Source: DAHUYF01 sp035945115
GTDB taxonomy: Bacteria; Pseudomonadota; Alphaproteobacteria; ATCC43930; CGMCC-115725
Assembly: GCA_035945115.1 (NCBI GenBank)
Contig: DASZAN010000194.1
Coordinates: forward strand, 1 to 64,000
DNA: 64,000 nt
Reading direction: 5' to 3'
Notes under the pieces: model-generated
What the model was told of the DNA's origin: nothing
Databases searched by the model: none
What the model saw: only the letters and a program-made list of their open reading frames with translations
Program-made: the position numbers and the translations under genes
Shown: positions 1 to 9,705 of the stretch, one piece after another
Layout of the letters: each line of letters starts with the position of its first letter
Position numbering within the stretch: position 1 is the stretch's first letter

Positions 1-928
1 CGAGCCAGAGCTCCCAGCCGGGCGGAAGACGGCCAACGAGACGCCCGCTCGCCAGGTGCTGCAGCCGCGCCGGCCAATCGACGCCGAGGAGGCCGGCGGC
101 GAGTGCCTCCTGCCCCAGTGAGAAGCTCTCGAGACGGTCGAGGCAGGCGAGTGCCACCCCGGCGTTGACGTATTGGTGCGGACCGATGAGGGCCGGGGGC
201 GGCAAATCGAGACGCGGCCAGCGCTGCCCCTCATAGCGAAGCCCACCGGCGACGGCCTCGACCCGCCACTCGATCCCGCCGCGGAAAAGCGGCGCCGCGA
301 TTCGCTTCGCTGCCGCCTCGAGGACCGCGCTTGCCGCCGGCAGTTGCGGCGCCAGCACCGCGGGCCGGCCTCCCTTCAGGATGCCCGCTTTCTCGCCGGC
401 AATGGCGGCGACGGTCTCACCCAGGAAATGCTGATGGTCGAGCGATACCGGCGTGATCGCCGTGACGGCGGGGTGGCGGATCACATTGGTCGCATCGAAG
501 CGGCCGCCGAGTCCGGTCTCGAGGAGGAGAATGTCCGCGGGGATCCGGGCGAAGGCGAGAAAGGCGGCCGCCGTGGTGATCTCGAAATAGGTGATGGTGC
601 GCCCCGCATTGGCGCGCTCGCACTCTGCGAGGAGCGCCGCGAGATGAGCATCGTCGATGAGCGTGCCGGCGAGGCGGATGCGCTCGTTGAAGCGGACAAG
701 ATGCGGCTTGCTGAAGACGTGCACGCGATATCCGCCAGCTTCGAGGAAAGCGCGGAGAAAGGCGATGGTCGAGCCCTTGCCATTGGTGCCGGCAACGTGG
801 ATCACCGGCGGCAGGCGCTCGTGCGGGTCGCCGAGATCAGCGAGCAGCCGGACTATGCGGTCGAGCGAAAGATCGATCAGCTTCGGGTGGAGCCGCAGCA
901 GCCGCGCGAGTATCGTCTCGACGCTCAG
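1..928 (-). CDS. folC: Bifunctional folylpolyglutamate synthase / dihydrofolate synthase, C-terminus outside the window
   Basis: Adds glutamate to dihydropteroate and to folates, using ATP, in the cytoplasm. About 309 codons are present and the 3' end lies beyond base 1. The Mur-ligase-type P-loop GTNGKGS is seen at about residues 47-53, after the family's N-terminal stretch LHPKLIDLSLDRI. No ATG, GTG or TTG lies in frame between the end of accD and this conserved stretch. The best start is a CTG at 928, seven bases after AGGGAG, which overlaps the accD stop. Last gene seen of the trpFBA-accD-folC run, a common alphaproteobacterial order. Family assignment is firm; the CTG start is inference. 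Confidence 0.9.
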   Translation of the reverse strand, partial: MSVETILARLLRLHPKLIDLSLDRIVRLLADLGDPHERLPPVIHVAGTNGKGSTIAFLRAFLEAGGYRVHVFSKPHLVRFNERIRLAGTLIDDAHLAALLAECERANAGRTITYFEITTAAAFLAFARIPADILLLETGLGGRFDATNVIRHPAVTAITPVSLDHQHFLGETVAAIAGEKAGILKGGRPAVLAPQLPAASAVLEAAAKRIAAPLFRGGIEWRVEAVAGGLRYEGQRWPRLDLPPPALIGPHQYVNAGVALACLDRLESFSLGQEALAAGLLGVDWPARLQHLASGRLVGRLPPGWELWL

Positions 929-939
929 GGACGCGCTCC

Positions 940-1821
940 CTAGCTGCGCAACGCCACGACTTGACCCGCCGGCTCGCGTTGGCGAAGCAGCCCGATGAGG
1001 CGCGCGAGGGTATCGCGCAGCTCGCGGCGCGGCACCACGAGATCGACAAGGCCGTGCTCCAGGAGATATTCGGCGCGCTGGAACCCCTCGGGCAGCTTCT
1101 CGCGGATGGTCTCCTCGATGACGCGCGCGCCGGTGAAGCCGATGACCGCGCCCGGCTCGGCGAGCGTGATGTCGCCCAGCATGGCAAAGGACGCCGAGAC
1201 GCCGCCGGTGGTGGGGTCGGTGAGGAGGACGAGATAAGGGAGGCCCGCCTCTTTCACCATCTCCACGGCGAGCGTGCTCCGCGCCATCTGCATCAGCGAC
1301 AAGATGCCTTCCTGCATGCGGGCACCGCCCGATGCCGGCACCACCAGGAAGGCCGCCTCCTGCAACACAGCGAGCCGCGCGCCCGCGAGCAAGCCTTCAC
1401 CGACGGCGATTCCCATCGACCCGCCCATGAACTCGAAGTCGAACACCGCCGCCACGGTGGGACTGCCAGCGATCGTGCCATGCGCCACGACGAGCGCGTC
1501 GCGCGCGCCGCTCTTGGCCTGCGCCTCGCGAAGGCGCTCGGTATAGCGCTTGCGGTCGCGGAACTTGAGCGGATCGACGATCGTCTTCGGCAGCTCGATG
1601 CGCGTGTAGCGGCCATCATCGAACAGCATCGCGAGGCGCCGCTCCGGATCGAGCCGGAGGTGATGGCCACAATTGCCGCAAACGAAGAGCGTCGCCTCGA
1701 GATCGCGGTGAAACAGCATCTGGCCGCAGCTCGGGCATTTGTGCCAGAGATTGTCCGGCACGTCCTTCTTCGCGTAGACGGCGCGAATTTTCGGGAGGAC
1801 GAAATTGGTGAGCCAGCTCAT
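940..1821 (-). CDS. accD: Acetyl-CoA carboxylase carboxyltransferase subunit beta
   Basis: Beta half of the carboxyltransferase that moves the carboxyl group from biotin to acetyl-CoA, giving malonyl-CoA for fatty acid synthesis. 293 residues, usual for the family. The N-terminal zinc ribbon is complete, with Cys29, Cys32, Cys48 and Cys51, followed by the crotonase-like carboxyltransferase domain (PASGGARMQEG, then GFTGARVIEETI near residue 230). The ATG overlaps the trpA stop as ATGA, so translation is probably coupled to trpA. The linkage trpA-accD-folC is well known in proteobacteria. Confidence 0.97.
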   Translation of the reverse strand: MSWLTNFVLPKIRAVYAKKDVPDNLWHKCPSCGQMLFHRDLEATLFVCGNCGHHLRLDPERRLAMLFDDGRYTRIELPKTIVDPLKFRDRKRYTERLREAQAKSGARDALVVAHGTIAGSPTVAAVFDFEFMGGSMGIAVGEGLLAGARLAVLQEAAFLVVPASGGARMQEGILSLMQMARSTLAVEMVKEAGLPYLVLLTDPTTGGVSASFAMLGDITLAEPGAVIGFTGARVIEETIREKLPEGFQRAEYLLEHGLVDLVVPRRELRDTLARLIGLLRQREPAGQVVALRS

Positions 1822-2683
1822 CGCCGTTCTTCCGCTTCGCCGCGCCCGCCGCGGACCGCCATGGCGAGTGCGCGGACATCGGCGAGGACGGCCTCGACCA
1901 GCGCGGGCTGTGCGGCACCAGTGCCGTCGAGGTGCGCGGCAACGCGTTGCACCAGCGCCGAGCCGACGACGACCGCGTCGGCGGCGCGCGCAACCTCGGC
2001 CGCTTGCGCGGGCGTGCGGATGCCGAAACCGACGGCGATCGGCAGCGGCGAATGGCGGCGAAGCCGTGCGACGGCGCTCGCCACCGCGTCGGCGGCCGCG
2101 GATTTCGTGCCGGTGATGCCGGCGATGGAGACGTAATAGATGAATCCTGCCGTATGCGCGAGCACCGCCGGCAAGCGCCGGTCGTCCGTGGTCGGCGTCG
2201 CCAGCCGGATGAAATCGAGCCCCGCCGCGAGCGCCGGCAGGCAGAGTTCGTCATCATGCTCCGGCGGCAGGTCGACGATGATGAGGCCGTCAACGCCAGC
2301 CGCCTTGGCGTCGGCAAGAAAACGCGCCGGGCCGTAGTGATGGATCGGATTGTAGTAACCCATCAGCACGATCGGCGTTGCGTCATCACCGCGTCGAAAC
2401 TCGCGCACCGTCGCGAGGCAGGTGGCGAGCGTCGTGCCCGCACTGAGCGCGCGCAGGCTCGCCGCCTGGATCGCCGGTCCGTCCGCCATGGGATCGGAAA
2501 ACGGCATGCCCACCTCGATGAGATCGGCACCCGCTTCGGGGAGCGCGGCGAGAAGGCGCGCGAAGGTCGTCGGATCGGGATCGCCGCAGGCGAGATACGG
2601 CACGAGTCCAGCCCGACCCGCTTTTTTCAACGCGGCAAAGCGGCGCGCGATGCGGCCGTCGGGACCGGCCCCTTCCCGGTTGC

Positions 2684-2687
<4 letters not shown>
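1818..2687 (-). CDS. trpA: Tryptophan synthase subunit alpha
   Basis: Cleaves indole-3-glycerol phosphate to indole and glyceraldehyde 3-phosphate; indole passes to TrpB through the complex tunnel. 289 residues, a TIM barrel. The catalytic pair is visible: Glu58 in DLIEVGMPFSD and Asp69 in PMADG, matching E. coli Glu49 and Asp60. Its start overlaps the trpB stop by four bases (ATGA), which favours equal synthesis of the two subunits. Confidence 0.97.
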
Positions 2688-3895
<1,208 letters not shown>

Positions 3896-3961
3896 CGATC
3901 GAAGGTGCCCAGTGACGCGAGGCGGTGTTGTACCGCCAAACCAGGGGCGGCTCAAATGGCC

Positions 3962-4603
3962 TTAAAGGGCGCGCGCCCGGGCGAGAAACGCCATGATCTT
4001 GTCGGGATCCTTGATCCCCGGGCCGCGCTCGACCCCGGAGGAGACGTCGACCGCGGTGGCATGGGTGGTGCGGACCGCTTCGCCGAGATTGTCGGCGGTA
4101 AGGCCGCCCGAGAGCATCCAGGGCAGCGGCCAGCGCCGGCCTCCCAGCAGCTCCCAGTCGAAAACCAAGCCGTTGCCGCCGGGCGCCACCGCGTCCTTGG
4201 GCGGCTTGGCGTCGAAAAGGAGCCGGTCGGCGCTGCCATAATAGCGAGGCGCCGTCGCGAGATCGCTCGCGGAGGCGATGGCGATCGATTTCATGACCGG
4301 CTTGCCGAAGCGCTGCTTCACCTGGAGGACGCGTTCCGGGCTCTCCTTGCCATGAAGCTGCAGCAAATCCAATGGCACCTTGGCAACCGTAGCGGCGAGG
4401 AGATCGTCGTCGGGATCGACGAAGAGCCCGACCTTGGTAATCCCCGCCGGCACCAGCACGGCCAGACGCGCCGCTTGCTCGGCCGTGAGATGCCGCGGAC
4501 TCGGCGGATAGAACACGAACCCGACGAAGCGCGCGCCGTGGCGCGCTGCCGTGGCGATGCCCTCGGCGGAGCTGAGCCCGCAAATTTTGGCGTCGATGCT
4601 CAT
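3962..4603 (-). CDS. trpF: Phosphoribosylanthranilate isomerase
   Basis: Third step of the tryptophan branch, an Amadori rearrangement of phosphoribosylanthranilate. 213 residues. Catalytic Cys8 is seen in AKICGL, and the general-acid aspartate is in LLFDAKPP. The late strand WMLSGGLTADN and the terminal SSGVERGPGIKD phosphate-binding motif are family hallmarks. The reading frame stays open upstream, but the ATG at 4603 overlaps the pyrF stop (ATGA) and gives the expected N-terminus. Confidence 0.96.
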   Translation of the reverse strand: MSIDAKICGLSSAEGIATAARHGARFVGFVFYPPSPRHLTAEQAARLAVLVPAGITKVGLFVDPDDDLLAATVAKVPLDLLQLHGKESPERVLQVKQRFGKPVMKSIAIASASDLATAPRYYGSADRLLFDAKPPKDAVAPGGNGLVFDWELLGGRRWPLPWMLSGGLTADNLGEAVRTTHATAVDVSSGVERGPGIKDPDKIMAFLARARAL

Positions 4604-5301
4604 TGGAGCGCCGCGCGCATGGCGCGCGCCACGGCGCGCGGGTCGGGTGCGCCGGTGATCGGCCGGCCGATGACGAGATAGTCGGCGCCGGCATCGAGCG
4701 CCGCCCGAGGGTTCAGCACCCGCTTCTGGTCGCCGGCGGCAATGCCGCTTGGGCGGATGCCAGGCACCACCAGCAAGAACTCCTTGCCGCAAGCTTCGCG
4801 GAGCGCGGCGATCTCATGCGGCGAGCAGACGACGCCGTCGAGCCCACAATCACGTGCCAGCCTTGCGAGACGCACCGCATGCTCGGTGGTGGGGCCGCGC
4901 TGGCCGACGGCGTCGAGATCGGCATTGTCGAGGCTCGTGAGCACGGTCACGCCCAAGAGCTGCATGCGCCTGCCGCCGGCCGCCGCTTGCTGCGCCGCCT
5001 CCACCGCGGCCCGCATCATTGCCGGGCCACCGCCGCAATGGATGGTGAGCAGCATCGGCTTCAGTGATGCGGCGGCGCGCACCGCGCCCGCCACGGTATT
5101 GGGAATGTCGTGGAGCTTGAGATCGAGGAAGAGCGGGGCGCCGCTGGCGACGCGCCGTACCGCGCCGGGGCCGTTGGCGACGAAGAACTCGAGGCCGAGC
5201 TTGATGTTGACCACGCCGCGCACGGCATTGGCGAGCTCCTGCGCGCGCGCCGGATCGGGCGTGTCGATGGCGCAGAAAATCGGGCTCGCCGCGCGTTCCA
5301 T
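4600..5301 (-). CDS. pyrF: Orotidine 5'-phosphate decarboxylase
   Basis: Last step of UMP synthesis. 233 residues. The charged catalytic array D-x-K-x-x-D is seen at residues 60-65 in FLDLKLHDIPNT, and the phosphate loop is VPGIRPSG with IGRPIT near the C-terminus. The start overlaps the upstream stop by one base and the stop overlaps the trpF start, so the gene is embedded in the operon. A pyrF-trpF junction is common in alphaproteobacteria. Confidence 0.96.
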   Translation of the reverse strand: MERAASPIFCAIDTPDPARAQELANAVRGVVNIKLGLEFFVANGPGAVRRVASGAPLFLDLKLHDIPNTVAGAVRAAASLKPMLLTIHCGGGPAMMRAAVEAAQQAAAGGRRMQLLGVTVLTSLDNADLDAVGQRGPTTEHAVRLARLARDCGLDGVVCSPHEIAALREACGKEFLLVVPGIRPSGIAAGDQKRVLNPRAALDAGADYLVIGRPITGAPDPRAVARAMRAALQ

Positions 5302-6242
5302 CAGTTCCTCACCGTGTCGAGCGCAAGCTGCGCCGCCGCCAAATCCTCGATCGCCGTGCCGACCGATTTGAACATGGTGATCTGGTCATGATAGCGCCGC
5401 CCGGCGCGCGTGCCGCGGGTCAGGTCGAAGAGGTCGCCGGCGATGTCATCCGCGCTGAGCACGCCCGATCGGACCGGCTGGACGATGTCGCCCGCTTCCT
5501 TGAGCGCACCCGCGCGCGTGTCGACGAAAACGCGGGCGCGGCGGACGCAGTCGTCGTCGGCCTCGCGCATATCCGGGCGGAAGCCGCCGACGAGATCGAG
5601 GTGGACGCCGAGCGGCAGCCAATATCCCTCGATCAGCGGCCGCTCGCTCAAGGTCGCGCACGAGATCACATGGGCGCCGCGCACGGCGTTGGCAAGATCG
5701 GTGGTCGCCGCCACCTTGAGATTGCGCCGGCTCATGCGATGGGCGAGCTTCGCCGCCTTCTCGGAGTTGCGTCCCCAGACGAGCACATTGACGATCGGCC
5801 GGACGCTCGCATGTGCCTCGATCAAGTGCGAAGCGAGCGTGCCGGTGCCGACCATGAGGAGACGCTCGCAATCGGGGCGCGCCAGATAGCTCGCGGCGAG
5901 CGCCGAAGCAGCCGCCGTGCGCCGGGCGGTGAGCGCCGGCCCGTCCATCATCGCCAGCGGCTCGCCGGTGGTGCCGTCGAGAAGAAGATAGGCGCCCATC
6001 ACCGAGGGCTTGTCCTGGGTGCGATTGTCGGGAAAGACCGTCACCACCTTGACGCCGAGATGGCGCCCCGCTTGCCAGGCAGGCATGAGGAGCAGCGTAC
6101 CGTCACTGCCGCCCGGCACGGGAACGGCGTGGTGATGCCTGAGCGGCACCTCGGCGCCGACGCGGAACATCTGCCGGAGCGCCTCGACCAGCGCCGGAAA
6201 ACCGAGCGCCGCCACCACCTCGGAATAGCCCAAAATGCGCAT
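5301..6242 (-). CDS. Ornithine cyclodeaminase / mu-crystallin family protein
   Basis: 313-residue NAD(P)-binding protein of the OCD/mu-crystallin family. Members cyclise ornithine, reduce ketimines or act as alanine dehydrogenases; the substrate here cannot be read from sequence. Family marks are the N-terminal VPLRHHHAVPVPGG, LLMPAWQAG with the lysine of GVKVVTVFPDN, and the Rossmann loop LLMVGTGTLASH. Translationally coupled to pyrF (one-base overlap) although it has no known link to pyrimidine or tryptophan synthesis. Confidence 0.88.
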   Translation of the reverse strand: MRILGYSEVVAALGFPALVEALRQMFRVGAEVPLRHHHAVPVPGGSDGTLLLMPAWQAGRHLGVKVVTVFPDNRTQDKPSVMGAYLLLDGTTGEPLAMMDGPALTARRTAAASALAASYLARPDCERLLMVGTGTLASHLIEAHASVRPIVNVLVWGRNSEKAAKLAHRMSRRNLKVAATTDLANAVRGAHVISCATLSERPLIEGYWLPLGVHLDLVGGFRPDMREADDDCVRRARVFVDTRAGALKEAGDIVQPVRSGVLSADDIAGDLFDLTRGTRAGRRYHDQITMFKSVGTAIEDLAAAQLALDTVRN

Positions 6243-6275
6243 GGCGCCGGGCCTAGCGCGGCCGGCGAGCGCAAG

Positions 6276-6599
6276 TCAATCGGCGGTGCCGCTCCGTGCC
6301 GCGGGCGTGAGATCGTGGTGCGGCAGCCGTGCTTGCGTTGCGGCAAGCTCGCGCTCGAGCGCTTCGATGCGCCGCGCCCGCTGCCGCGCCTTGCGCCGCC
6401 AGCGCCCGCCGCCGATCCAGGCGACGACGGCGCCCGCGAGAAAGCCGGCGAGCAGCGTCAGCAACGTCACAAGATAAAGCGGCGCTTCCAGCGTGAGAAA
6501 AGGCCACAGCACCACATCGACGCGCTCGCGATTGGGCACCGCGAAGATCGTGAGAACGATCGCGATCGCGACTGTCGCCGACCAATAAATCAATCGCAC
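6276..6599 (-). CDS. LapA-domain (DUF1049) inner-membrane protein
   Basis: 107-residue protein starting from GTG at 6599 (VRLIYWSATVAIAI). Two hydrophobic segments are visible, at about residues 5-20 and 36-58, with FAVPNRERVDVVLWP between them. A basic, helical tail (RRKARQRARRIEALERELAA) follows. This layout is the LapA/YciS type, linked in E. coli to control of LPS assembly through LapB and FtsH; no lapB is seen here. It lies between ihfB and the OCD gene on the same strand. A longer reading frame exists upstream but would overlap ihfB. Confidence 0.8.
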   Translation of the reverse strand: MRLIYWSATVAIAIVLTIFAVPNRERVDVVLWPFLTLEAPLYLVTLLTLLAGFLAGAVVAWIGGGRWRRKARQRARRIEALERELAATQARLPHHDLTPAARSGTAD

Positions 6600-6639
6600 T
6601 GCCGTTCCGATCGTCGCCGCTCTGGACGCGCGTCGGCCC

Positions 6640-6924
6640 TCACATCCCCTCGTTGAGCCGCTCGCGCAGCTGCTTGCCGGTCTTGAAGAAGGGGATGTGC
6701 TTTTCTTCGACCTGCACGGCATCACCGGTGCGGGGATTGCGGCCTTGCCGCGCTTCGCGCCGCTTCACCGAGAAGGCGCCGAACCCGCGCAGCTCGACAC
6801 GGTCGCCGCGCGAGAGCGCCGCGGCGATCTCATCGAAAATCGCCGTGACGATGCGCTCGACATCGCGCTGGTAGAGGTGAGGGTTGCGCTCGGCCAGCCG
6901 CTGAATCAGCTCTGACTTGGTCAT
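6640..6924 (-). CDS. ihfB: Integration host factor subunit beta
   Basis: Half of the heterodimeric DNA-bending protein IHF. 94 residues. The HU/IHF fold is clear: MTKSELIQRLAERNP at the N-terminus, ELRGFGAFSVKRR, and the intercalating-proline arm GRNPRTGDAV. The start at 6924 matches the family; GGTGGAGG lies rather far upstream (about 14 bases). The position downstream of rpsA is conserved in many proteobacteria. Confidence 0.95.
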   Translation of the reverse strand: MTKSELIQRLAERNPHLYQRDVERIVTAIFDEIAAALSRGDRVELRGFGAFSVKRREARQGRNPRTGDAVQVEEKHIPFFKTGKQLRERLNEGM

Positions 6925-7060
6925 GCCCACGCTCGTTCGCCTCCACCGAGAAAAATCAAGCGTGCCAAACCCTTGAGGCAGCGTCAAGAAATGACGCGAG
7001 AACATCGATCATCGAAGAGAAGAGGGGGGATAAAGGGGATGGATGGAGATCAGGGGAAGC

Positions 7061-7123
7061 TTACCAGCCGCGGCCCTTTGCTTTTTGGAAAATCTTTTTG
7101 TGCGCCGCAATGCCCCGAGGCAT
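7061..7123 (-). CDS. Possible 20-residue basic small protein or leader peptide
   Basis: Reading frame MPRGIAAHKKIFQKAKGRGW, ATG at 7123, TAA at 7061. It is preceded by AAGGGAG seven bases before the ATG, a better ribosome site than that of ihfB downstream. It lies in the rpsA-ihfB gap, 64 bases after the rpsA stop. Strongly basic, no membrane segment, unlike any family known to me. It could be a real small protein, a leader that tunes ihfB, or chance. Confidence 0.4.
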   Translation of the reverse strand: MPRGIAAHKKIFQKAKGRGW

Positions 7124-7187
7124 CTGCCTGCTCCCTTCGATCTTCAATGAGCCCCCGGTCTCCTTTTTTTCTTGGCGGTGAATCCCG

Positions 7188-8915
7188 CTATTTCTCCTCT
7201 TTCTCCTCTTTCTCGTCTTTCTCGCCGCGTCGGCTCAAGGCCGCGCCGAGAATGTCGCCGAGGCTTGCGCCCGAATCCGACGATCCGTACTCGGCCATCG
7301 CCTTCTTCTCCTCTTCCACCTCGCGCGCCTTGATCGACAAGGTGAGCTTGCGCGTGGCGCGGTCGAGCGCGGTGACCTTGGCGTCCACCTTCTCGCCGAC
7401 CGCGAAGCGATCGGGCCGCTGCTCGGCGCGGTCGCGCGAGAGCTCGGCCTTGCGGATGAAGCCCGGCAAGTCGCTGACCGTCACCTCGATGCCGCTGTCG
7501 GTGACGGCCGTCACGGTGGTGGTGACGATGTCGCCCTTCTTGAGGTTGGCGAGGCTCGATTCGAAAGGATCGGCGGCGAGCTGCTTGATGCCGAGGCTGA
7601 TGCGCTCCTTCTCGACGTCGACGTCGAGCACGCGCACCTTGACCGTGTCGCCTTTCTTGTAGTCGTTGACCACTTCTTCGCCAGGCCGGTTCCAATCGAG
7701 ATCGGAAAGATGGACCATGCCGTCGATGTCGCCGGGGAGGCCCACGAAAAGACCGAACTCGGTGATGTTCTTGATCTCGCCCTGGAGCTCGCTCCCCACC
7801 GGATACTTCTCGACGAACGCCTCCCAGGGATTGGCGAGGCACTGCTTCAGGCCGAGCGAGATGCGGCGCTTCTGCGGATCGACGTCGAGCACCATCACCT
7901 CGACCTCTTGGCTGGTCGAGACGATCTTGCCGGGGTGCACGTTTTTCTTGGTCCAGCTCATCTCGGAGACATGGACCAAGCCCTCGACCCCCGGCTCCAA
8001 TTCGACGAAGGCGCCGTAGTCGGTGATGTTGGTGACGCGGCCCTTGTAGCGCGCGCCGGCGGGATATTTGAGCTCGACGCCTTCCCAGGGATCCGCCTCG
8101 AGCTGCTTCATGCCGAGCGAGATGCGCTGCGTCTCGGGATTGAAGCGGATGACCTGCACCTTCACGGTCTGGCCGATATGCAGCGCCTCGGAGGGATGAT
8201 TGATCCGGCGCCAGGCGATGTCGGTGACATGAAGGAGGCCGTCGACGCCGCCCAGATCGACGAAGGCTCCGTAGTCGGTGATGTTCTTCACCACGCCCTG
8301 CAAAATCTGCCCTTCCTTGAGGCTTGCCACCAGCTCCGAGCGCGCCTCCGCGCGGCTTTCCTCGAGCACGGCGCGGCGCGAGACGACGATGTTGCCGCGC
8401 GAACGGTCCATCTTGAGGATCTGGAACGGTTGCGGCGTCCCCATGAGCGGGGTGATGTCGCGCACCGGACGGATGTCGACTTGACTGCCCGGCAAGAACG
8501 CCACCGCGCCGTTGAGGTCGACGGTGAAGCCGCCTTTGACGCGGCTGAAGATCACGCCGGTGACCCGCTCGTTCGCCTGGAAATTCTTTTCAAGTTGGGT
8601 CCACGCTTCCTCGCGCCGCGCCTTCTCGCGCGAGAGCTGCGCCTCGCCGTTCTTGTCTTCCATCCGCTCGAGATAGACTTCGACGGTGTCGCCCGGCTTG
8701 ATCTCGCCGCCGCGGCCCGGACCGGTGAATTCCTTGAGCGGCACTCGCCCTTCCGATTTGAGGCCGACATCGATGAGCACCATGTCGTTCTCGATGGCGA
8801 CCACCCGGCCTTTGATGACGGTGCCTTCGAGCCCCGAGGCGGTTCCGAGCGATTGATCGAGCAGCGCTGCAAAGCTTTCTTTGCCAGCGGTTGCGGTTTG
8901 CGAGGCGACGGCCAT
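7188..8915 (-). CDS. rpsA: 30S ribosomal protein S1
   Basis: Binds mRNA and brings it to the 30S subunit. 575 residues with six S1 OB-fold repeats. Repeats three to six carry the typical LHVTDIAW, VHVSEMSW and MVHLSDLDW signatures and the repeated ISLGMKQL/ISLGLKQ linker ends. The ATG at 8915 follows GGAGTAGGG. The gene ends in a glutamate/lysine-rich tail. A 10-bp hairpin sits just upstream of the ribosome site (see 8926-8963). Order cmk-rpsA-ihfB as in many proteobacteria. Confidence 0.97.
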   Translation of the reverse strand: MAVASQTATAGKESFAALLDQSLGTASGLEGTVIKGRVVAIENDMVLIDVGLKSEGRVPLKEFTGPGRGGEIKPGDTVEVYLERMEDKNGEAQLSREKARREEAWTQLEKNFQANERVTGVIFSRVKGGFTVDLNGAVAFLPGSQVDIRPVRDITPLMGTPQPFQILKMDRSRGNIVVSRRAVLEESRAEARSELVASLKEGQILQGVVKNITDYGAFVDLGGVDGLLHVTDIAWRRINHPSEALHIGQTVKVQVIRFNPETQRISLGMKQLEADPWEGVELKYPAGARYKGRVTNITDYGAFVELEPGVEGLVHVSEMSWTKKNVHPGKIVSTSQEVEVMVLDVDPQKRRISLGLKQCLANPWEAFVEKYPVGSELQGEIKNITEFGLFVGLPGDIDGMVHLSDLDWNRPGEEVVNDYKKGDTVKVRVLDVDVEKERISLGIKQLAADPFESSLANLKKGDIVTTTVTAVTDSGIEVTVSDLPGFIRKAELSRDRAEQRPDRFAVGEKVDAKVTALDRATRKLTLSIKAREVEEEKKAMAEYGSSDSGASLGDILGAALSRRGEKDEKEEKEEK

Positions 8916-8925
8916 CCCTACTCCA

Positions 8926-8963
8926 CTTCTCTCCGATGACGCCCGTGCGCCACCGGAGAGAAG
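8926..8963 (-). promoter_or_regulatory. Hairpin directly upstream of the rpsA ribosome binding site
   Basis: In the rpsA leader, CTTCTCTCCG (8963-8954 on the minus strand) pairs perfectly with CGGAGAGAAG (8935-8926), with an 18-base loop. The stem ends two bases before the GGAG of the Shine-Dalgarno. S1 represses its own translation in E. coli through leader stems; a similar role here is inference. Confidence 0.5.
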
Positions 8964-9041
8964 GATGGCGCGGCGGGCCGCCGGCATGCGCGGGTGCGGC
9001 GGGTGAGCCCGTTGTCCTGCAAGTGTCGCGAGAGCGACCGA

Positions 9042-9695
9042 TTAGCGCCGGGGCGGCGCCTTCGCGGCTCGGACGCGACCGAGATGGTCGAGTGCCAGGG
9101 CGAAGACGGCATCGGCGTCGAGCGCGGTCGTGTCGATGACGAAAGCATCGTCGGCCGGCACTAACGGCGCCGTCCGACGCTCGCTGTCGCGCGCATCACG
9201 GTTCTTCATGTCCTGCAGGACACGCTCGTATATAGCGTTCCCGCCGCACCCCCGCAACTCCTTGAACCGGCGGCGCGCGCGCGCGTCGAGGCTGGCGGTG
9301 ACGAAGAATTTCGCGTCGGCATCGGGGCAGATCACCGTGCCGATGTCGCGGCCGTCAAGCACCGCGCCGGCGCCGGCTGGCGGGTGATGGGCAAAATCGC
9401 GCTGGAAGGCGATGAGGGCTTGACGCACGGCCGGAATGGCAGCCACCACCGAGGCCGCCTGCGCCACGTCCTCCTCGAGCAAGCGAGGGTCGCCCAGGTC
9501 CGCCGCACGTACTTTTCTTGCTCCCGCTTCGGCGACCGCGGCATTGCCGGGATCGCCGCCGCTCGCCAGCGCATGCAGCGCCGTGGCGCGATAGAGCTTG
9601 CCGGTGTCGAGATGGGCGAAGCCGAAATGGCCGGCAAGGCGCCGCGCCAGCGTACCCTTGCCGGACGCGGCCGGACCGTCGATGGCGACGATCAT
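9042..9695 (-). CDS. cmk: Cytidylate kinase
   Basis: Phosphorylates CMP and dCMP with ATP. 217 residues. The P-loop GPAASGKGT is at residues 7-15; HLDTGKLYRA and LDGRDIGTVICPDA are the NMP-binding motifs of the Cmk family, and LDARARRRFKEL leads into the lid. The start at 9695 was chosen for MIVAIDGPAASGK; an upstream in-frame start at 9737 would overlap aroA. The aroA-cmk-rpsA order is conserved in alphaproteobacteria. Confidence 0.96.
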   Translation of the reverse strand: MIVAIDGPAASGKGTLARRLAGHFGFAHLDTGKLYRATALHALASGGDPGNAAVAEAGARKVRAADLGDPRLLEEDVAQAASVVAAIPAVRQALIAFQRDFAHHPPAGAGAVLDGRDIGTVICPDADAKFFVTASLDARARRRFKELRGCGGNAIYERVLQDMKNRDARDSERRTAPLVPADDAFVIDTTALDADAVFALALDHLGRVRAAKAPPRR

Positions 9696-9705
9696 CGTGC
9701 CGCCG

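Noticed and set aside
7100..7125. ATGCC/GGCAT stem as the rpsA terminator
   Set aside because: Only five pairs and no T-run follows on the minus strand.
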